From contig JAGGYZ010000318.1 in the NCBI GenBank assembly GCA_021162285.1, forward strand, positions 1 through 12,597: a DNA stretch of 12,597 bases, written 5' to 3'. Source of the stretch: Candidatus Fermentibacteraceae bacterium. GTDB lineage: Bacteria > Fermentibacterota > Fermentibacteria > Fermentibacterales > JCC-6. The position numbers and the translations under genes were made by a program. The notes under the pieces are model-generated. The model made no database searches, had not been told where the DNA came from, and saw only the letters and a program-made list of their open reading frames with translations. This document shows positions 1 through 5,968 of the stretch, piece after piece (position 1 is the first letter of the stretch; every line of letters begins with the position of its first letter).

Positions 1-238
1 CCGAAGGAACAACTGTAACCGAAAATGGTTCACCCGGGGGAACGGGTATCATCACCGTTCTTTCAGGAAGAAGAACCGCACCGCCATCAAGGTAATCAAA
101 ACCGGGAGAACTCACTCTGTAAAGACCCGGTTGAACCTGTTCAACTGTAACTTCATCAACAGGCCACACCAAATCACTGGATACAGAAAAACTGTTAAGC
201 TGGAACAAAAGTGCAGCAGTAACTATTGCTGAAAACAT
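1..238 (-). CDS. N-terminus of secreted protein, gingipain-type (C25) propeptide-like, partial
   Basis: The gene runs off the left edge, so only 79 codons are visible. It starts at an ATG (238-236) preceded by GGAGGATAG, a strong ribosome binding site at normal spacing. The first 21 residues (MFSAIVTAALLFQLNSFSVSS) look like a signal peptide, although the N-terminus lacks the usual Lys/Arg. The part that follows contains a YRVSSPGFDYL...GGAVLLPERTVMIPVPPG pattern. That resembles the N-terminal propeptide of gingipain-type C25 peptidases, where a 'G.P.LP' segment leads into a 'v.iP.G' strand. If so, the full gene would encode a large exported cysteine peptidase with its catalytic domain beyond the window. 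It lies 239 bp downstream of divIVA on the same strand, and I found no convincing promoter or terminator in that gap. The reading frame and export are fairly sure; the family call is moderate. Confidence 0.6.
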   Translation of the reverse strand, partial: MFSAIVTAALLFQLNSFSVSSDLVWPVDEVTVEQVQPGLYRVSSPGFDYLDGGAVLLPERTVMIPVPPGEPFSVTVVPS

Positions 239-477
239 CTATCCTCCGGTTACAATTCCGTCGAGTTTTTCCTGAAACAGCAAGCCCGTTCAACTGCTTC
301 AGTGATCCTTTCACTCCTGTAACTTCCGAATTGTCGAAAACACCACAAACACAACCAACATCGTTGCAACACCTCAGCAGCAACAAAACAGATTCCAGTG
401 TTATGCTGATTGTACCCGGCAGAATCAGGCAGGTTCCCTTTTACAGATTACCCGTAAACAGAAACCAAAGTTCACAA

Positions 478-1023
478 TTACAACTCAGAGAGCTGAAGAA
501 GTGGCATATCACCGTCTTCTTCCCCGGGCAGCCTCTCTTCCGCAGGAATAATCTCAGCTTTTATTCTGGTTTCTTCCATGGCTATGATGCCCTTCTGGGT
601 ATCGATGAAGGAATTCATCTTAAGAAGAATCTCCATTCTTCTGTCCTGGAGCTCCCTTATTGCCTCGGTGAGTATCTGAACGCGTTTTCTTGCCTCATCG
701 AGCATTTTCTGAGCCTTTAGTTCGGCATCTCTGATTATCAGGTCGGCTTCGCGATTCGCTTCTTCACGGGCAACATCGGCACTTCTCTGCTGAGCCACAA
801 GAACTTCCCGTACAGCACCTTCCATACGATCAAAATCACTTGCTCTGGCTCTTAAAACCTCAAGCTCTTTTGCTTCTATGAGGGTGTTTTCGGAAACATC
901 CTCCCATGCGTCGGCAAGCATTTCAAGAAAGGCATCAACCTCTCCGGGATCGTAGCCTCTCATCCCTTTGCGGAATCTCTGTCTTCTTATGTCAAGCGGA
1001 GTTACACGCACAGCCTCCCCCAT
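478..1023 (-). CDS. divIVA: DivIVA-family polar/division coiled-coil protein
   Basis: DivIVA proteins bind curved membrane at poles and septa and recruit division or cell-wall machinery. The N-terminus shows the family signature: VTPLDIRRQRF near residues 7-17 and RGYDPGEVDAFL at 22-33. Long charged heptad-like helices follow from about residue 40 to 155 (many Glu, Arg, Ala, Leu), and the tail is acidic. I chose ATG 1023 (181 aa). An in-frame GTG at 1038 would lie only about 6 nt from the predicted transcription start of the promoter at 1051-1079, while ATG 1023 leaves a leader of about 20 nt. The ribosome binding site (GGGGA) is weak. In many bacteria divIVA sits close to yggS, often with yggT or sepF between. 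Here yggS is on the same strand but about 1.4 kb upstream, across a decayed region. The family call is strong; the start is moderate. Confidence 0.9.
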   Translation of the reverse strand: MGEAVRVTPLDIRRQRFRKGMRGYDPGEVDAFLEMLADAWEDVSENTLIEAKELEVLRARASDFDRMEGAVREVLVAQQRSADVAREEANREADLIIRDAELKAQKMLDEARKRVQILTEAIRELQDRRMEILLKMNSFIDTQKGIIAMEETRIKAEIIPAEERLPGEEDGDMPLLQLSEL

Positions 1024-1050
1024 TTCCCCAGTGAACACAAGCCTCTGGTT

Positions 1051-1079
1051 AATATACTGCCTGAATATCGCATATTCAA
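1051..1079 (-). promoter_or_regulatory. sigma70-type promoter for divIVA
   Basis: On the minus strand, TTGAAT (1079-1074; four of six consensus -35 bases) and TATATT (1056-1051; five of six consensus -10 bases) are separated by exactly 17 bp. Predicted transcription would start near 1044, giving a short leader to the divIVA ATG at 1023. A perfect inverted repeat overlaps the -35 box. Confidence 0.6.
1063..1077. promoter_or_regulatory. Inverted repeat overlapping the divIVA -35 box, operator candidate
   Basis: GAATAT and ATATTC are perfect 6-bp arms around a 3-bp centre (CGC on the plus strand). The repeat lies in the promoter spacer and covers part of the -35 box, where a bound repressor would block RNA polymerase. 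Just upstream, the motif CAAACT occurs three times on the plus strand (1077-1082, 1089-1094, 1103-1108). Operator function is inference; AT-rich repeats of this size also arise by chance. Confidence 0.35.
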
Positions 1080-1344
1080 ACTCAATTGCAAACTTATGTA
1101 TGCAAACTCACACCGAGGTAGCAGCTATCTGATTCAAGTCTGCTCTGTTATCTGATCCGGGTAACAGTAACAGTTTAAAGGGCACAGGATATGTAAGGTT
1201 CAGCACAAGCCTGTCCAAAATAGGTTTTCTGTGTCGAGACAGGAAGAATGCCCTCTTCGTTTTGAGTTATTTTGTTTTAAGCACTAACACAAAATCTAAA
1301 ACTCTCACAAAAAGGACGGGGTTAATACGGTTCGTTGCGCAAGT
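1080..1344. other. Non-coding AT-rich stretch upstream of the divIVA promoter
   Basis: I see no credible gene here on either strand; the short plus-strand reading frame is Ser-rich and looks like antisense of decayed minus-strand coding. The stretch holds two imperfect hairpins. One has 6-bp arms CCTGTC/GACAGG (1210-1243). The other is AT-rich, with arms GAGTT-ATTTTGT and ACAAAAT-AACTC broken by a 4-nt bulge (1264-1304). Neither is followed by a T-run, so neither is a good terminator. The CCTGTC end is reminiscent of a transposon terminus, but I could not find a matching second end. Confidence 0.4.
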
Positions 1345-1479
1345 TTATTCATCAGCGGCTTCAGCAGTTTCCAGAATCAGATTTTCAGAGACTGGCAAAC
1401 TACGCCTATCATCGTCAAATAGCGCTGCTATTATTCTCCAATCGGCATGCTTTCCATCTCGTTCGCAAGGCGCTACTAC
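1345..1479 (-). pseudogene. Orphan C-terminal coding fragment, family unknown
   Basis: The minus-strand frame ending at TAA 1347-1345 is open for 44 codons only and is closed upstream by a TGA (1482-1480). No start codon with a ribosome binding site is visible. Its content looks like genuine protein: residues include HADWRIIAALFDDD, then SLPVSENLILET and an acidic tail ending in AADE. The opposite strand is Ser/Ala-rich, as expected for an antisense shadow. It may be the tail of a gene truncated when the neighbouring lipoprotein or transposase DNA arrived. I do not recognise the family. It overlaps the 3' end of the lipoprotein gene by 4 bp. Confidence 0.3.
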
Positions 1480-2012
1480 TCAATGTCTATTCTCGGCAGT
1501 CCTGGCCCACAAGTCAGATGGTATTCTGGAACAATGCCAATTGGAACGATTAAGAAATATATGCCTTTCTCATGATCCTTAAGATTTGGATCTTCTTTAA
1601 GAGCAACATCAATGAAAACCGTATCAGCTGAAAAAGAAATCTCATGATTAATGTAAGCACTTGAAGACCATACAAGATCAAAATACACTAGAAGCATTCC
1701 ATCTTCTGGAAACAAGTCCTCCAACTTAGGGCCAGAATAACCGGGTCCACTATATTCTATAGTAGGAAATAGAGAGTCCAGGTACTCCGGAGATTCAACA
1801 AGGTAGAAACAGTTTTCCGTGAACTCAACTGGCCACATGTCAGATATGTTTTTGCTGAATTCACCATTATCTACAATCTCAGCCGGATTGAAGTCCAGTA
1901 TTATCTGATCAGTTTGGTGGTAAGTATTTTCTTCAGGGCTGAGAAAGCAACTACAGAGTATACTGCAGAGAACGATCACAACATAAAGCAGAATCTTATT
2001 AGTAATATACAT
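1476..2012 (-). CDS. Hypothetical lipoprotein
   Basis: This is a 178-aa protein. A hydrophobic leader (ITNKILLYVVIVLCSILCS) ends in a lipobox-like L-C-S-C with Cys22 as the likely lipid-bearing residue, so it should be anchored in a membrane facing the periplasm or outside. The mature part is acidic and aromatic, with a beta-strand pattern in the second half (GMLLVYFDLVWSSSAY, then TVFIDVALKED, then GIYFLIVPIGIVPEY). This loosely recalls PrcB-type lipoprotein domains, but I cannot assign a family. I chose ATG 2012; an in-frame GTG at 2021 is possible and sits nearer the AAAGGA ribosome binding site. A good promoter lies just upstream (2051-2079). The base composition looks more AT-rich than yggS or the ribosomal operon, and the gene sits beside a transposase remnant, which hints at acquisition by transfer. 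Confidence 0.65.
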   Translation of the reverse strand: MYITNKILLYVVIVLCSILCSCFLSPEENTYHQTDQIILDFNPAEIVDNGEFSKNISDMWPVEFTENCFYLVESPEYLDSLFPTIEYSGPGYSGPKLEDLFPEDGMLLVYFDLVWSSSAYINHEISFSADTVFIDVALKEDPNLKDHEKGIYFLIVPIGIVPEYHLTCGPGLPRIDIE

Positions 2013-2050
2013 TGGTAACACACATCCTTTGCCTCAGCATTGCATAATGG

Positions 2051-2079
2051 ACAATAAGATCTGTTAGAGATGTTGTCAA
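2051..2079 (-). promoter_or_regulatory. sigma70-type promoter for the lipoprotein gene
   Basis: On the minus strand a perfect -35 box, TTGACA (2079-2074), is followed after 17 bp by TATTGT (2056-2051; four of six -10 bases). The predicted start near 2044 gives a leader of about 30 nt to ATG 2012. Downstream of the -10 box, AAAGGA can act as ribosome binding site. Confidence 0.6.
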
Positions 2080-2089
2080 CGGCTATGGG

Positions 2090-2116
2090 GGGGTGTACCA
2101 CCCCAACCAGGGGTGG
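2090..2116. repeat. Two overlapping, mutually exclusive GC-rich hairpins
   Basis: On the plus strand GGGGTG-TAC-CACCCC (2090-2104) is one perfect 6-bp-arm repeat. CCACCCC-AACCA-GGGGTGG (2098-2116) is another with 7-bp arms. They share bases 2098-2104, so only one can form at a time. They lie between the end of transposase homology (about 2150) and the lipoprotein promoter (2079). No T-run follows on either strand. They could be part of a mobile-element end, a terminator relic or a regulatory fold. Confidence 0.4.
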
Positions 2117-2149
2117 AGGAATATGGGTAGCCAATGACACCAGTACGCT

Positions 2150-2356
2150 GTCGCTGCCGGTGGGATCTATTTTTCCAACCGCAATAGCGAGCATTGGATC
2201 CAACCTCAGTCTGTTGTGATAATCCAGATTCTCATAACCGGGGGTGATGCCGAACACCCTACGGACAACAAGCTCCTCAATACTGTGCCCAACTCTTGCC
2301 TGATCTCTGTTACCGCAAAGCGGGATGCATACTATCTCGTCAATGAGGCACCACAT
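2150..2356 (-). pseudogene. IS1380-family transposase remnant
   Basis: About 69 codons (ATG at 2356) match the N-terminal conserved region of IS1380-family DDE transposases. They include NRDQARVGHSIEEL, then RRVFGITPGYENLDYHN, then LRLDPMLAIAVGK and DPTGSDS. The family pattern is 'R.H...LL.QRV.G.A.GYED.NDHD.LR.DP', followed by 'GK.DP.G.DR'. Intact members are several hundred residues long. Here homology stops after DPTGSDS, and the frame continues as unrelated sequence to about 1976, overlapping the lipoprotein gene. The catalytic domain is missing, and no upstream start region or paired terminal repeats can be seen. It is therefore a dead piece of an insertion sequence that entered the yggS-divIVA interval. 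Confidence 0.7.
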
Positions 2357-2413
2357 TTAATGCCTATTCCCAGACAATCTCCTTGTGCCGCTCCAGCTGC
2401 ATACTAACGACAG

Positions 2414-3121
2414 TTACAGATTAACCTGACATGTCTCCCTGTATCCGAAAAGCCTTCTTCCAAGCCGCACTGTAGTTGCACCCTCTTTCACCGCCAGAGC
2501 AAAATCATCACTCATCCCCATGGACAGCTCGGGAAGAGAAACACTCAGACGGGTTTCAAGGGAGTCGCGAAGAACTCTCAGGTCCTCGAAGGCCTTTCTC
2601 TGACCGGACAGGTCTTTGCACAGAGGGCCCACTGTAAGAAACCCCTGAACCGGAAGTTCCAGTTCGAGGGCTCTTCCCAGAACGCTTTCCAGAAGAACAA
2701 CATCAGGAGGAAAACCCATTTTTGCCTCTTCGCCGGAAGTGTTCACTTCAAGCAGGATCTGCGGAGATGCTTTTCTACGGGCTATTTCCTCTATGATCTC
2801 GATTTTGTCCACGGCATCAAGCCAGTGGAAGTCTCTCAAAGCCTGACGAACTTCTTTCCTGTGCAGAACACCGATAGCGTGAAAAACGGCATAATCTTTA
2901 CCCAGTTCCTTGATCTTCCTGCCGCCTTCGGACACCCTGTTTTCTCCGATATGAAGGATACCGCACTCTACTGCAGCTGTTATGTACTCTGCAGGATGTG
3001 TTTTTGTAACAGCCATAACAGTTATCTCTCCTGGATCCCTGCCGCACTCTGCTGCCGCGTCTGCAATCTCAGAATAAACCGCTTCCAGGTTGTCTCTTAC
3101 TTTATCAACAAGCTTCAACAT
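2414..3121 (-). CDS. yggS: YggS/PROSC-family pyridoxal-phosphate homeostasis protein
   Basis: YggS is a single-domain PLP-binding TIM-barrel protein that keeps cytoplasmic PLP and amino-acid pools in balance; no catalytic reaction is known. Family landmarks are all present: AVTKTHPAE with the PLP-binding Lys40, GENRV, the HAIGVLHRKE segment, LLEVNTSGEEAKMGF, a GPL loop, and the C-terminal SMGMSDDFALAVKEGATTVR-LG signature ending in FGYR. I chose ATG 3121 (235 aa) because AAAGGGGTG precedes it at good spacing and this matches the usual family N-terminus. In-frame ATGs at 3124, 3151 and 3154 are less likely. The 3154 start would have almost no leader if the TATAAT at 3171-3166 is the -10 box. 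The gene is transcribed toward divIVA, its common neighbour in other genomes. Confidence 0.93.
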   Translation of the reverse strand: MLKLVDKVRDNLEAVYSEIADAAAECGRDPGEITVMAVTKTHPAEYITAAVECGILHIGENRVSEGGRKIKELGKDYAVFHAIGVLHRKEVRQALRDFHWLDAVDKIEIIEEIARRKASPQILLEVNTSGEEAKMGFPPDVVLLESVLGRALELELPVQGFLTVGPLCKDLSGQRKAFEDLRVLRDSLETRLSVSLPELSMGMSDDFALAVKEGATTVRLGRRLFGYRETCQVNL

Positions 3122-3165
3122 CATCACCCCTTTGGGATTGCTTTCTTTCATCATGGAATTAAGCT

Positions 3166-3171
3166 ATTATA
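3166..3171 (-). promoter_or_regulatory. Possible -10 box for yggS
   Basis: A perfect TATAAT lies on the minus strand 45 bp upstream of the chosen yggS start. The matching -35 is poor (CTTACC at 17 bp, three of six bases), so this is a tentative promoter. The divergent gap 3122-3302 shows no convincing promoter for the plus-strand operon. Confidence 0.35.
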
Positions 3172-3302
3172 ATTCCAAAGCGGCACCGGTAAGAATGGAA
3201 GATTCGATTGGGAAGTGTGTTCAGTAACAGGTTATCCAGAACACGTTCCCATGCACGATCTGCCGTATACGTGGTCCTGTGAAAATGCAGCGGAAAGGTG
3301 AT

Positions 3303-4034
3303 ATGACAAGACCAGGGAAAAACGGCATTCTGCAAAGCATCGGGTACAACCGGGCAGACACCTACAGCTACCTTCTTCTGCTGAGTGCCCCGGTGCTTCT
3401 TACTGTCTACCGGTATTTTACCGAGGCACAGAACTTCATGGTTTACTTTCCAGGACTGCAGGGCATGGTTCAGGGTGAAGTTTACGCTTACCTGCTTGAG
3501 TATTTCTCCTTCCTTGTGCTGATGCTGGGTGTTCCTCTTGTAATCTCTATGCTGTTCAAAAAGGCAGCCGTTCTGAAGTCACTGCTGTCTTTCTCCGGCT
3601 TCTGGAAGAACCTGCCGTGGGCTCTCCTCGCAGTGGCAGTACTGGTTGTACCATCGGCTTACCATGCTTCATCACTTCAGTCAGTTGTGGCAGAGTATCC
3701 CCTTCCCAGGGTTCTCCTGCATGATCAGCACCTTATGCCTGTGTACTTCCTCGGGTTGTTTTTCCTGTACTACCTTCCGTGGGAGTTCTTTTTCAGAGGG
3801 TTTCTGCTTTTCGGTCTGAAAGGCAGGTTCGGCACAACAGCCGCAATACTGATACAGACCATTTCATCGTGTCTTGTTCACATAGGAAAGCCAGCACCTG
3901 AGATACTGGGCTCCATCCCCTTCGGTATTCTGTTCGGAATTATCGCAATCCGAACAAAAAACCTGTGGATAGTTGTACTCATCCATGCTGCCCTTGGTAT
4001 ATTTACGGATATTTTTGTAATCTATCAGGGGTGA
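3303..4034 (+). CDS. CPBP-family intramembrane protein (CAAX protease/bacteriocin-processing type)
   Basis: This is a polytopic membrane protein of 243 aa with about six to eight hydrophobic segments. The CPBP (Rce1/Abi) domain lies in the second half: WEFFFRGF (Glu161, Arg165), LVHIGKP (His193) and VLIHAALG (His228). These correspond to the EExxxR motif and the two histidine motifs that bind metal in Rce1-type proteases. The first Glu of EExxxR is Trp here, a variant I believe is common in bacterial members, so peptidase activity is uncertain. I chose ATG 3303 because AAAGGTGAT precedes it; GTG 3279 and ATG 3285 are in frame but lack a ribosome binding site. The stop codon is 3 bp before the next gene's ATG, so it is probably the first gene of a three-gene operon. 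The substrate is unknown. Confidence 0.8.
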   Translation: MTRPGKNGILQSIGYNRADTYSYLLLLSAPVLLTVYRYFTEAQNFMVYFPGLQGMVQGEVYAYLLEYFSFLVLMLGVPLVISMLFKKAAVLKSLLSFSGFWKNLPWALLAVAVLVVPSAYHASSLQSVVAEYPLPRVLLHDQHLMPVYFLGLFFLYYLPWEFFFRGFLLFGLKGRFGTTAAILIQTISSCLVHIGKPAPEILGSIPFGILFGIIAIRTKNLWIVVLIHAALGIFTDIFVIYQG

Positions 4035-4037
4035 GGG

Positions 4038-5030
4038 ATGTCGAGAGTGCTTGTTACCGGTGCAAATGGATTCATTGGATCACATCTTGTGCGGAAGTTT
4101 ATCAGCGAGGGTCACGATGTTTCAGGCCTTGTCAGAACCACTTCGGATCTGAGCCTGATAGGCAACACGAACCTGTCACTTGTTTACGGTGATATCACCG
4201 ACCGCAGCAGTCTTGCGAAATCGCTTGAAGGCACAGACATCCTTATCCACAATGCCGGGCTTGCCTCAGACTGGGGATCACTGGCAGCCTTCAGACAGGT
4301 TAATGTTGAAGGCACAAGAAATGTTGCTGAGGTTGCCGCGGAGTACGGAGTACACCGTATTGTCTACATGAGCACCACGGCAGTTCATGGTTTTAACCAC
4401 ACTGCTCCTGTGTGCGAAAACGATCCGGTAAACCCTGTTTTCAACTACAGCATATCAAAACTTGAGGCTGAGAACTGGCTCTTCGGCTTCGCGAAGAAAA
4501 CCGACATTGAAGTATCCGCAGTAAGACCGGGAAACGTGTTTGGACCCGATGACCACACCTTCATACGGAAATACATAGACGGCATGGTAACCGGGAGAAT
4601 TGCCTATGTGAACGGGGGAAGAAGCTTCACATGCCCGACATACGTGGGCAATCTTGTTGATGCCGTTTACCTTGCAGCGTTTCATAAAGAAGCCGCAGGT
4701 GAGGCCTTTATTGTAACAGACGGGCTGCAGATAACCTGGAAACAGTTCACAGAAACAATCGCCGAAAAACTTGGTATACGCAGCCCCAGAATAAGTATTC
4801 CCCTGAAAATTGGTCTTGCTGCAGCCTTTTTTGCTGAAAATCTCTACAGGCTGGCAGGGGTAAAACATGCTCCGCTGATCACAAAGTACCGGATATACAA
4901 TGCAGGTACAAACTATCATTTTTCAATAAACAAGGCAGAAAAAGTTCTGGGATTCAGTCCTGAAACTGGTTTTGATGAAGCAGTTGACAAGACTGTTTCA
5001 TGGTATCTACAGGAGCACAAGAGGAAATGA
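4038..5030 (+). CDS. Extended SDR, NAD-dependent epimerase/dehydratase family
   Basis: This is a 330-aa cytoplasmic oxidoreductase of the extended short-chain dehydrogenase type. The Rossmann nucleotide-binding motif TGANGFIG is at residues 7-14. The catalytic set is complete: Ser/Thr at 112-113 (MSTTAV), Tyr137 and Lys141 (YSISK). RPGNVFGP and the variable C-terminal substrate domain follow. The N-terminal GHDVSGLVRTTSDL segment resembles 3-beta-hydroxysteroid-dehydrogenase-like and HpnA-like lipid or sugar SDRs rather than well-known sugar epimerases. The substrate cannot be read from sequence. GGGGTGAGGG precedes the ATG. The gene overlaps the AUR1-like gene by 4 bp (ATGA), so the two are probably translationally coupled, which favours a shared lipid-modifying pathway. 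Confidence 0.88.
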   Translation: MSRVLVTGANGFIGSHLVRKFISEGHDVSGLVRTTSDLSLIGNTNLSLVYGDITDRSSLAKSLEGTDILIHNAGLASDWGSLAAFRQVNVEGTRNVAEVAAEYGVHRIVYMSTTAVHGFNHTAPVCENDPVNPVFNYSISKLEAENWLFGFAKKTDIEVSAVRPGNVFGPDDHTFIRKYIDGMVTGRIAYVNGGRSFTCPTYVGNLVDAVYLAAFHKEAAGEAFIVTDGLQITWKQFTETIAEKLGIRSPRISIPLKIGLAAAFFAENLYRLAGVKHAPLITKYRIYNAGTNYHFSINKAEKVLGFSPETGFDEAVDKTVSWYLQEHKRK

Positions 5031-5941
5031 AAACCACAAGGAAGCAGTTCATAGGAGCAGCCATTGTCTCTGTTCTGTATTTTTCGTGGATGTACTTCAA
5101 GGTTGAAATTCGCCCTGACCATCTGATCAGCTTTGTCTTTTTCGCTTTTCTGTATTTCTACAACCAGAGTACCAGAAAATTCTTTTTCGCTATGATACCG
5201 TTCATTGTGTACATAACTGTGTACGATTCACTGCGATCATTTCCGAATTATACGTTTAATACAGTTCACATACAGGATCTGTACCTGCATGAGAAACAGC
5301 TGTTCGGCGTTTTCTTCAATGGCAGCCGTTTGACCCTGAACGAGTACTTCGGCTTTCACCAGCACACTGTGTACGATCTTGTTTCCGGCATAGCGTACAT
5401 AACCTGGGTACCGGTACCTCTCGGTTTCTCCATGTACCTCTACTTCACCAGGCGCAGAAACCTGTACATCAACATGGTTTTTCTTTTTGTACTTTCAAAT
5501 CTCATAGGGTTTGTTGTTTACTATCTTTATCCCGCAGCGCCACCCTGGTATGTATCAACCTGCGGGTTCGATTTTCACCCGCACACACCGTGTATTGCCG
5601 CACGGCTGAGTAATTTTGATAATCTTGTGGGTCTTCCTGTGTTTGAAACATTCTACAAAGGGAATGCCAACATCTTTGCCGCCATTCCTTCCCTTCACGC
5701 AGCTAATCCGTTCACCGCTTTTCTGGCAAGTTTTCAGCTTAAAAAACCCGCGGTTACAGCTGCTTTTCTGCTTGTAACTCTCAGTATGTGGTTCGGGGCG
5801 ATCTACGGCAACCATCACTACCTGATAGATGTTTTTGCCGGTGGACTTACTGCTCTTGCCGCATTCTTCGTTGTACAGGTACTTCTCCGGAAAACCGGCA
5901 TGAACAGGTATCTGAAACAGTACGAAAAGCTTATCTCCTGA
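5027..5941 (+). CDS. PAP2-superfamily membrane protein, AUR1/inositol-phosphoceramide-synthase-like
   Basis: This is a 304-aa integral membrane protein with about six helices. The PAP2 catalytic motifs are intact: PSLHA at 221-225 (His224) and NHHYLID at 262-268 (His264, Asp268). The upstream YPAAPPWY at 168-175 is typical of the PAP2_3/AUR1 branch, whose known members move phospho-head groups onto lipids, such as phosphoinositol onto ceramide. The reaction here is inferred to be lipid phosphate hydrolysis or head-group transfer on the outer face of the inner membrane. I chose ATG 5027, which overlaps the SDR stop (ATGA) and follows GAGGAA; an in-frame ATG at 5000 lies inside the SDR gene. 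It is the last gene of the operon. Only 27 bp separate it from the convergent lipoprotein gene, and no strong terminator is visible there. Confidence 0.85.
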   Translation: MKTTRKQFIGAAIVSVLYFSWMYFKVEIRPDHLISFVFFAFLYFYNQSTRKFFFAMIPFIVYITVYDSLRSFPNYTFNTVHIQDLYLHEKQLFGVFFNGSRLTLNEYFGFHQHTVYDLVSGIAYITWVPVPLGFSMYLYFTRRRNLYINMVFLFVLSNLIGFVVYYLYPAAPPWYVSTCGFDFHPHTPCIAARLSNFDNLVGLPVFETFYKGNANIFAAIPSLHAANPFTAFLASFQLKKPAVTAAFLLVTLSMWFGAIYGNHHYLIDVFAGGLTALAAFFVVQVLLRKTGMNRYLKQYEKLIS

Positions 5942-5968
5942 AAAACAGATCAGCCTGTGTAACAGATA

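Noticed and set aside
195..386. Minus-strand 63-codon frame between divIVA and the left-edge gene
   Set aside because: It is Cys-rich with no ribosome binding site and overlaps the start of the signal-peptide gene, which has a strong ribosome binding site; judged a chance frame.
226..720. Plus-strand 164-codon open frame over the divIVA 3' end
   Set aside because: It lies mostly antisense to a clear DivIVA coding sequence, with no ribosome binding site and no recognisable protein features.
1210..1243. CCTGTC/GACAGG hairpin as an IS1380 terminal repeat
   Set aside because: Suggestive sequence, but no partner end was found on the far side of the transposase remnant, so not called as an element boundary.
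1262..1582. Plus-strand Ser-rich frame of 106 codons
   Set aside because: Ser/Ala-rich composition is typical of the antisense of real coding; the minus-strand fragment at 1345-1479 explains it better.
3217..3244. Inverted repeat GTGTTC/GAACAC in the yggS-CPBP divergent gap
   Set aside because: 6-bp arms with a 16-bp loop and no adjacent convincing promoter; too weak to call an operator.
5942..5968. Bidirectional terminator between the convergent AUR1-like and lipoprotein genes
   Set aside because: Only a 4-bp ACAG/CTGT stem and no T-run on either side.
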